Source: Maricaulis salignorans (GTDB taxonomy: Bacteria > Pseudomonadota > Alphaproteobacteria > Caulobacterales > Maricaulaceae). From it: a stretch of 64,000 nt of DNA. The stretch covers positions 1 to 64,000 of the forward strand of contig NZ_FNHG01000012.1 of NCBI RefSeq assembly GCF_900103475.1. The letters are read 5' to 3'. Below, one piece after another: positions 60,780 through 64,000 of this stretch. The translations under genes were made by a program, and so were the position numbers. How positions within the stretch are numbered: position 1 is the stretch's first letter; each line of letters begins with the position of its first letter. Below the pieces are notes generated by a model. That model had not been told where the DNA came from. It made no database searches and was given only the letters and a program-made list of their open reading frames with translations.

Positions 60780-61312
60780 TGGGACGCTGGCTCGCCTTCA
60801 CCCCCTTGCTGGTATTCGCCGTGATGGCGATCTATTTCGGCATGGGCCTGCGCGAGGATCCGGGCGCCATTCCCTCGCAATTGATCGACGAGCCATTACC
60901 GGCTTTCGACTTGCCACCGGTTGCCGGTGCAGAGGCAGGCCTGTCCAACAGCGATCTGGCCGGGCATGTCAGCCTGGTCAATGTATTCGGGTCCTGGTGC
61001 CCGCCCTGTGCGATCGAACACCCGATGCTGATGCAGATCGCGCGTTCGCAGATCGTGCCGATTTATGGCGTTGACTGGCGCGACACGCCGGAGGCCGGAG
61101 CGGCATGGCTTGAGCGGCATGGGAATCCCTACACGGCTGTCGGTCTTGACCCGGAGAGCCATTTGGCGATCGATCTGGGGATCACCGGCGCACCGGAGAG
61201 TTTTCTGGTCGATGCCAGCGGGCGCGTGCGCTATCGCCATGTCGGTATCATCACGCAGCAGGACTGGGATGAAACCCTTCTGCCGCTGATCCGCGAGCTG
61301 GAGGCCTCATGA
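60779..61312 (+). CDS. ccmG: Thiol:disulfide interchange protein CcmG/DsbE
   Basis: 177 aa from the ATG at 60779, whose first base is the last of the ccmF TGA; a GTG at 60776 is less likely. An N-terminal membrane anchor (LAFTPLLVFAVMAIYFGMGL) is followed by a thioredoxin fold with WCPPC (NVFGSWCPPCAIEHP, about residues 70-84) and cis-Pro in GAPESFLV. It keeps apocytochrome CXXCH cysteines reduced for haem ligation. Coupled to ccmH by a 4-bp overlap. Confidence 0.93.
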   Translation: MGRWLAFTPLLVFAVMAIYFGMGLREDPGAIPSQLIDEPLPAFDLPPVAGAEAGLSNSDLAGHVSLVNVFGSWCPPCAIEHPMLMQIARSQIVPIYGVDWRDTPEAGAAWLERHGNPYTAVGLDPESHLAIDLGITGAPESFLVDASGRVRYRHVGIITQQDWDETLLPLIRELEAS

Positions 61313-61770
61313 TGCGCACCCTGATCGCTTGCCTCGCCTTGTTGCTCGCACCTGTCGCCCTGGCCGCACCATCACCGGACGAGGTCTATGCCGACGCCGC
61401 GATGGAACGTCGCGCCCGCGCGCTCTATACCCAATTGCGCTGTGTCGTCTGCCAGAGTCAGAGCATTGATGAATCCAATGCTTCGCTGGCTGAGGACATG
61501 CGGATCGTTGTTCGCGAGCGCCTCGCCGCGGGTGATAGCGATGCCGAAATTCTCGCCTATATGCAGGCGCGCTATGGTGATTACGTGCTGATGCTGCCGC
61601 CCCTGCAGGCCAATACGCTGGCGCTGTGGGGCCTGCCATTCTTTCTTCTCTTCGTGGGCGGTGGATTGATCATTGTCTATGTCCGGCGCCAGGCGCGCGG
61701 GATGGATGCTGCGTTGACCCCCGAAGAAGAGGCCGAACTGGCCGAGTTGATGGATGAGGAGGGCCAGTGA
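61309..61770 (+). CDS. ccmH: Cytochrome c-type biogenesis protein CcmH
   Basis: 153 aa. Signal peptide (TLIACLALLLAPVALAAPS), then the CcmH/Ccl2 motif LRCVVCQSQSIDES (residues about 43-56) with the redox Cys pair, helical bundle, and a C-terminal TM (LWGLPFFLLFVGGGLIIVYV) and an acidic tail. It works with CcmF to reduce or hold apocytochrome c. The start overlaps ccmG (ATGA); an alternative ATG at 61312 exists. Confidence 0.93.
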   Translation: MMRTLIACLALLLAPVALAAPSPDEVYADAAMERRARALYTQLRCVVCQSQSIDESNASLAEDMRIVVRERLAAGDSDAEILAYMQARYGDYVLMLPPLQANTLALWGLPFFLLFVGGGLIIVYVRRQARGMDAALTPEEEAELAELMDEEGQ

Positions 61771-62594
61771 TGCTGTGGATCCTGATTGCCGTGATGGCCA
61801 GCCTTACCGTTATCGCCCTGGTGATGCCCTTCATGCGACGCGATGCGGCGGCCGAACAGGACGGGCTGGGCGCGTTTTCCGGCCAGCTTGAGGAATTGGA
61901 GCGCGACCGCGAGCTTGGCCTGATCGGCGCTGATGAAGCGCGTGCGGCCGAGATCGATATCAAGCGGCGTCTGCTGGCGGCTTCAGAGAATCGGGGCGAT
62001 GCGGAGACGGCCCATCCGGTGCTGCGTCAGGGCGCGATCATCGCCTGTGGTCTGGGTGGTATCGCTGCGGTGGCGCTCTACATGGCGATCGGGACTCCGG
62101 ATCCCGTCATCCCGATCGAGCCGGAAGCGGTTGAGGTGTCGGACGAAATGCGTGCCGTGCTGGACCAGGTCGACGCCCTGGCGGCCCAGATGGCGGCCAA
62201 TCCCGACGATGCCCAGGGTTGGGCCGTGTTGGGGCAATCCTATCTCAGCCTTGGCCGCTACAATGAGGCGGCACAGGCCTTCGATCAGGCCATTAACATC
62301 GTTCCGGATTCGGCTTTTCTGTTTGCCTCACTGGGGCAGGCCCTGTTGTTCGACGCCAATGGCATGATGACACCGGCGGCGCGCGAGGCCTTTGCCCGCG
62401 CGCTTGATCTCGAGCCGACGGATGTGCGGTCACGTTTCTTCATGGCCGAGGCCCAATACCAGTCGGGCGAGACCGATGCGGCGCAGGCGGCCTGGCAGGC
62501 CTTGCTGGCGGAGGCGCCACCGGAGGCGAGCTATCGCGCGATGATCGAGGCGAGGCTGGCAGCCATGGCGACGGAGCCGGGCGAGCCGGAATAG
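61770..62594 (+). CDS. ccmI: Cytochrome c biogenesis protein CcmI (TPR)
   Basis: 274 aa from the ATG at 61770 (TGATG overlap with ccmH). TM1 (WILIAVMASLTVIALVMPF) is followed by a cytoplasmic loop (LEELERDRELGLIGADEARAAE), TM2 (GAIIACGLGGIAAVALYMAI), and a periplasmic TPR region (AQGWAVLGQSYLSLGRYNEAAQAFDQAI and following units, about 148-250). CcmI chaperones apocytochrome c to the lyase. Last gene of the ccm operon. Confidence 0.9.
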   Translation: MLWILIAVMASLTVIALVMPFMRRDAAAEQDGLGAFSGQLEELERDRELGLIGADEARAAEIDIKRRLLAASENRGDAETAHPVLRQGAIIACGLGGIAAVALYMAIGTPDPVIPIEPEAVEVSDEMRAVLDQVDALAAQMAANPDDAQGWAVLGQSYLSLGRYNEAAQAFDQAINIVPDSAFLFASLGQALLFDANGMMTPAAREAFARALDLEPTDVRSRFFMAEAQYQSGETDAAQAAWQALLAEAPPEASYRAMIEARLAAMATEPGEPE

Positions 62595-62646
62595 TCAGGC
62601 CGCCTGGCCAGGGGGGGGCACTCTGTCAGTGGGTTTTGCCGCGGCG

Positions 62647-62862
62647 TCAGTACAGATCGCGGTCGTGCATATCTTCCACCGGGCGGGCCCGGTCATCACG
62701 TGCCCAGCTGACGAACATCGCCATTTGCCGGTCAGCTTCCACATGGAAATCTTCGGGGATCTGGGTTGCTTCGGCGAACTTGTCACGAACAGAGGCGGGA
62801 CATGCAACGGCCAGCCCCCATGCGATCGCGATGACTGCGACCAAAAAAATTCCGTTTTTCAT
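62647..62862 (-). CDS. Small exported or membrane-anchored protein of unknown function
   Basis: 71 aa from the ATG at 62862, preceded on the minus strand by GGGGAGG with 5-nt spacing, a strong ribosome site. An N-terminal hydrophobic segment (GIFLVAVIAIAWGLAVACPA, about residues 4-23) includes a Cys at the end, which could be a lipoprotein or signal cleavage region. The rest is a short charged helix (VRDKFAEATQIPEDFHVEAD). No family is recognised. It converges on ccmI. Confidence 0.65.
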   Translation of the reverse strand: MKNGIFLVAVIAIAWGLAVACPASVRDKFAEATQIPEDFHVEADRQMAMFVSWARDDRARPVEDMHDRDLY

Positions 62863-63182
62863 CAACGCCTCCCCAGCCGTGAATCACATCAGGTGATGGG
62901 TTACAGAACCTTAATAATCGGGGGCGGTCCATCCCGAGCATCGATAAATCGGGCTGTTTCCGGACGAATTTCGATCAATCGGGCCGATTATCAGCGCTGC
63001 GAAGGCGGGTATGAGCGAGGGGCTGACAGGTTTGTTCGTAACCATGCCGGCTGCGACCGGTCATATTTGATAGCCGGGAACGAGCCGGTTGCTTTGGAAA
63101 AGCGAAAGGGTGCCAGTATACCTTGCACGGCCCAGAGGCGCGATTCGAGTGAATCGTTGCGGCATTGCCGGATGGAAGTTTG
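62863..63182. promoter_or_regulatory. Divergent intergenic region with phased AATCGGG repeats
   Basis: These 320 bp separate two divergent genes and contain no supportable ORF. AATCGGG occurs three times at 62916, 62947 and 62977, about three helical turns apart; the last two are part of a 14-bp direct repeat (TCGATAAATCGGGC at 62941, TCGATCAATCGGGC at 62971, one mismatch). A short dyad, CGATTC-GAGT-GAATCG, lies at 63141-63156. These may be regulator sites. Confidence 0.4.
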
Positions 63183-64000
63183 ATGGTGGCAGACACGAAA
63201 ATCGGCGGCACGGCGGGCAATGCGCAGGCTTATCGTACGGTGCTCGACCTGGTTCACCTCAGCTCAGTCGGCAATGCCGATCATGAGCGGGCCATTCTTC
63301 AGATCCTGGATCGCGTCAAAACCCATTTCAAATTGCCGCGCGTTGCGGTCTGCCAGATCGCGCCGGATCGATACTCGGTCGAATATCTCCTGGACGATAC
63401 CGGACGGTATAGCGTCGGAGATGCGCCGGAGCTTGCCGGCAGCTGGTGCCAGCAGCTTGTCGAACGCGATCAGACCATCATGGCCTCGCGTGTGGCCGGC
63501 AATGGGCCTGATCCCTATCCCGGTCTCGCGGCGTGCAGTCCACAGGTCTATGCCGGCGCGCGCATTCTGGTTGATGGCCGGCTGCACGGGACGCTCAATG
63601 TCACGGCCGATGAAGCGGTTGGAACGCATTTCAATGATGATGACCGCAATGTGCTGGAGACGGCCGCTGCACTGGTCGGCCACCACGTCTCGCTCCTGCG
63701 CGCTGACTCCCGGTTTGACCTCGCGGTCCGCGGATCCAGCGTCGGGTTATGGGAGTGGAATCTCGAGGATGATGCGGTCTATTGGTCGCCGCGTTGTTAT
63801 GAGCTGACGGGGCTGGACCCGGCCGAACATACGCCGCTCGTCAGCGACTTCACCGAATTGCAGCATCCCGACGACCGCGAGGCGCAGGCCGAGGCGATCC
63901 GGCAACATCTCAAGCATGGAACGCCCTATCAGATCGAGCACCGCATTCGCCACCGGGACGGGCATTATGTCTGGGTTCATTCCCGTGGGCAGGCGGTCTG
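63183..64000 (+). CDS. GAF-PAS sensor protein, N-terminal part (runs off window)
   Basis: At least 272 codons from the ATG at 63183 with no stop to the window edge. Residues about 15-175 form a GAF-like domain (ILQILDRVKTHFKLPRVAVC, GRLHGTLNVTADEA, NVLETAAALVGHHV). From about 185 a PAS_3-type domain begins (VGLWEWNLEDDAVYWSPRCY, ELTGLDPAE, LQHPDDREA, YQIEHRIRHRDGHYVWVHSR). The output domain is beyond the edge and is probably a histidine kinase or diguanylate cyclase. Confidence 0.82.
   Translation, partial: MVADTKIGGTAGNAQAYRTVLDLVHLSSVGNADHERAILQILDRVKTHFKLPRVAVCQIAPDRYSVEYLLDDTGRYSVGDAPELAGSWCQQLVERDQTIMASRVAGNGPDPYPGLAACSPQVYAGARILVDGRLHGTLNVTADEAVGTHFNDDDRNVLETAAALVGHHVSLLRADSRFDLAVRGSSVGLWEWNLEDDAVYWSPRCYELTGLDPAEHTPLVSDFTELQHPDDREAQAEAIRQHLKHGTPYQIEHRIRHRDGHYVWVHSRGQAV

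Overview
The window reads as chromosomal DNA of a GC-rich alphaproteobacterium. The best guess is a stalked or prosthecate marine member of the Maricaulales/Caulobacterales (Maricaulis- or Oceanicaulis-like). The main support is a holdfast-type polysaccharide cluster in the gene order known from Caulobacter (hfsF-G-H / C-B-A / D plus hfsE), together with a Ccm (system I) cytochrome c locus, many ATGA/GTGA translational overlaps, and TonB-dependent iron uptake. The taxonomic placement is inference; no rRNA is present.

Layout. 1-6.3 kb: the tail of an IS5-type transposase, an ArsR/SRPBCC pair, a class-3 lipase, a 2OG-Fe(II) oxygenase, a nu-class-like GST whose stop codon lies in a 13-bp minisatellite, an unknown two-TM protein and a small Sel1 protein. 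6.4-19 kb: the holdfast/exopolysaccharide cluster, with export channel (hfsD), Wzz-like co-polymerase (hfsA), a degenerate BY-kinase-like partner (hfsB), polymerase (hfsC), two GT2 enzymes, a deacetylase (hfsH), flippase (hfsF), FemAB-type acyltransferase (hfsK), a coupled GH5-like hydrolase, and the initiating phosphoglycosyltransferase (hfsE). 19-31 kb: a SulP transporter, a secreted propeller-amidohydrolase fusion, a penicillin-acylase-type Ntn hydrolase, GFA protein, alpha-carbonic anhydrase, GST, TrhO, and a ParD-like/methionine aminopeptidase pair behind a promoter covered by dyads. 31-43 kb: DNA glycosylase I, a MacB-like ABC exporter, an APC permease with a Rieske oxygenase, and an RND pump with its adaptor. 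43.6-49.05 kb: one iron operon (exbB-exbD-exbD-tonB-TonB-dependent receptor-PKHD dioxygenase) behind a promoter whose -10 lies inside a 19-bp Fur-like dyad.

49.3-52.4 kb is the accessory region. It holds an IS6-family element with both terminal repeats, a small membrane protein, an RHS C-terminal module in AT-richer DNA, a broken RHS core fragment, and tRNA-Ser(GCT). The RHS tip with its 89-aa membrane-protein neighbour is a candidate toxin/immunity pair left as an orphan. 52.6-64 kb returns to core-type genes: a Cys-containing secreted peptide, enoyl-CoA hydratase plus glutaryl-CoA dehydrogenase, a PutP-like symporter, an exported DRGH nuclease, a small kinase, ccmF-G-H-I, a small exported protein, and the start of a GAF-PAS sensor that runs off the right edge.

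Sequence details that may matter most: loss of the Walker A lysine in HfsB; Asn in place of the channel Asp in one of the two ExbD proteins; a Shine-Dalgarno-sequestering hairpin ahead of the amidohydrolase; stacked dyads on the ParD-like/map promoter; and the RHS tip-immunity remnant beside an IS6 copy that lacks a target duplication.
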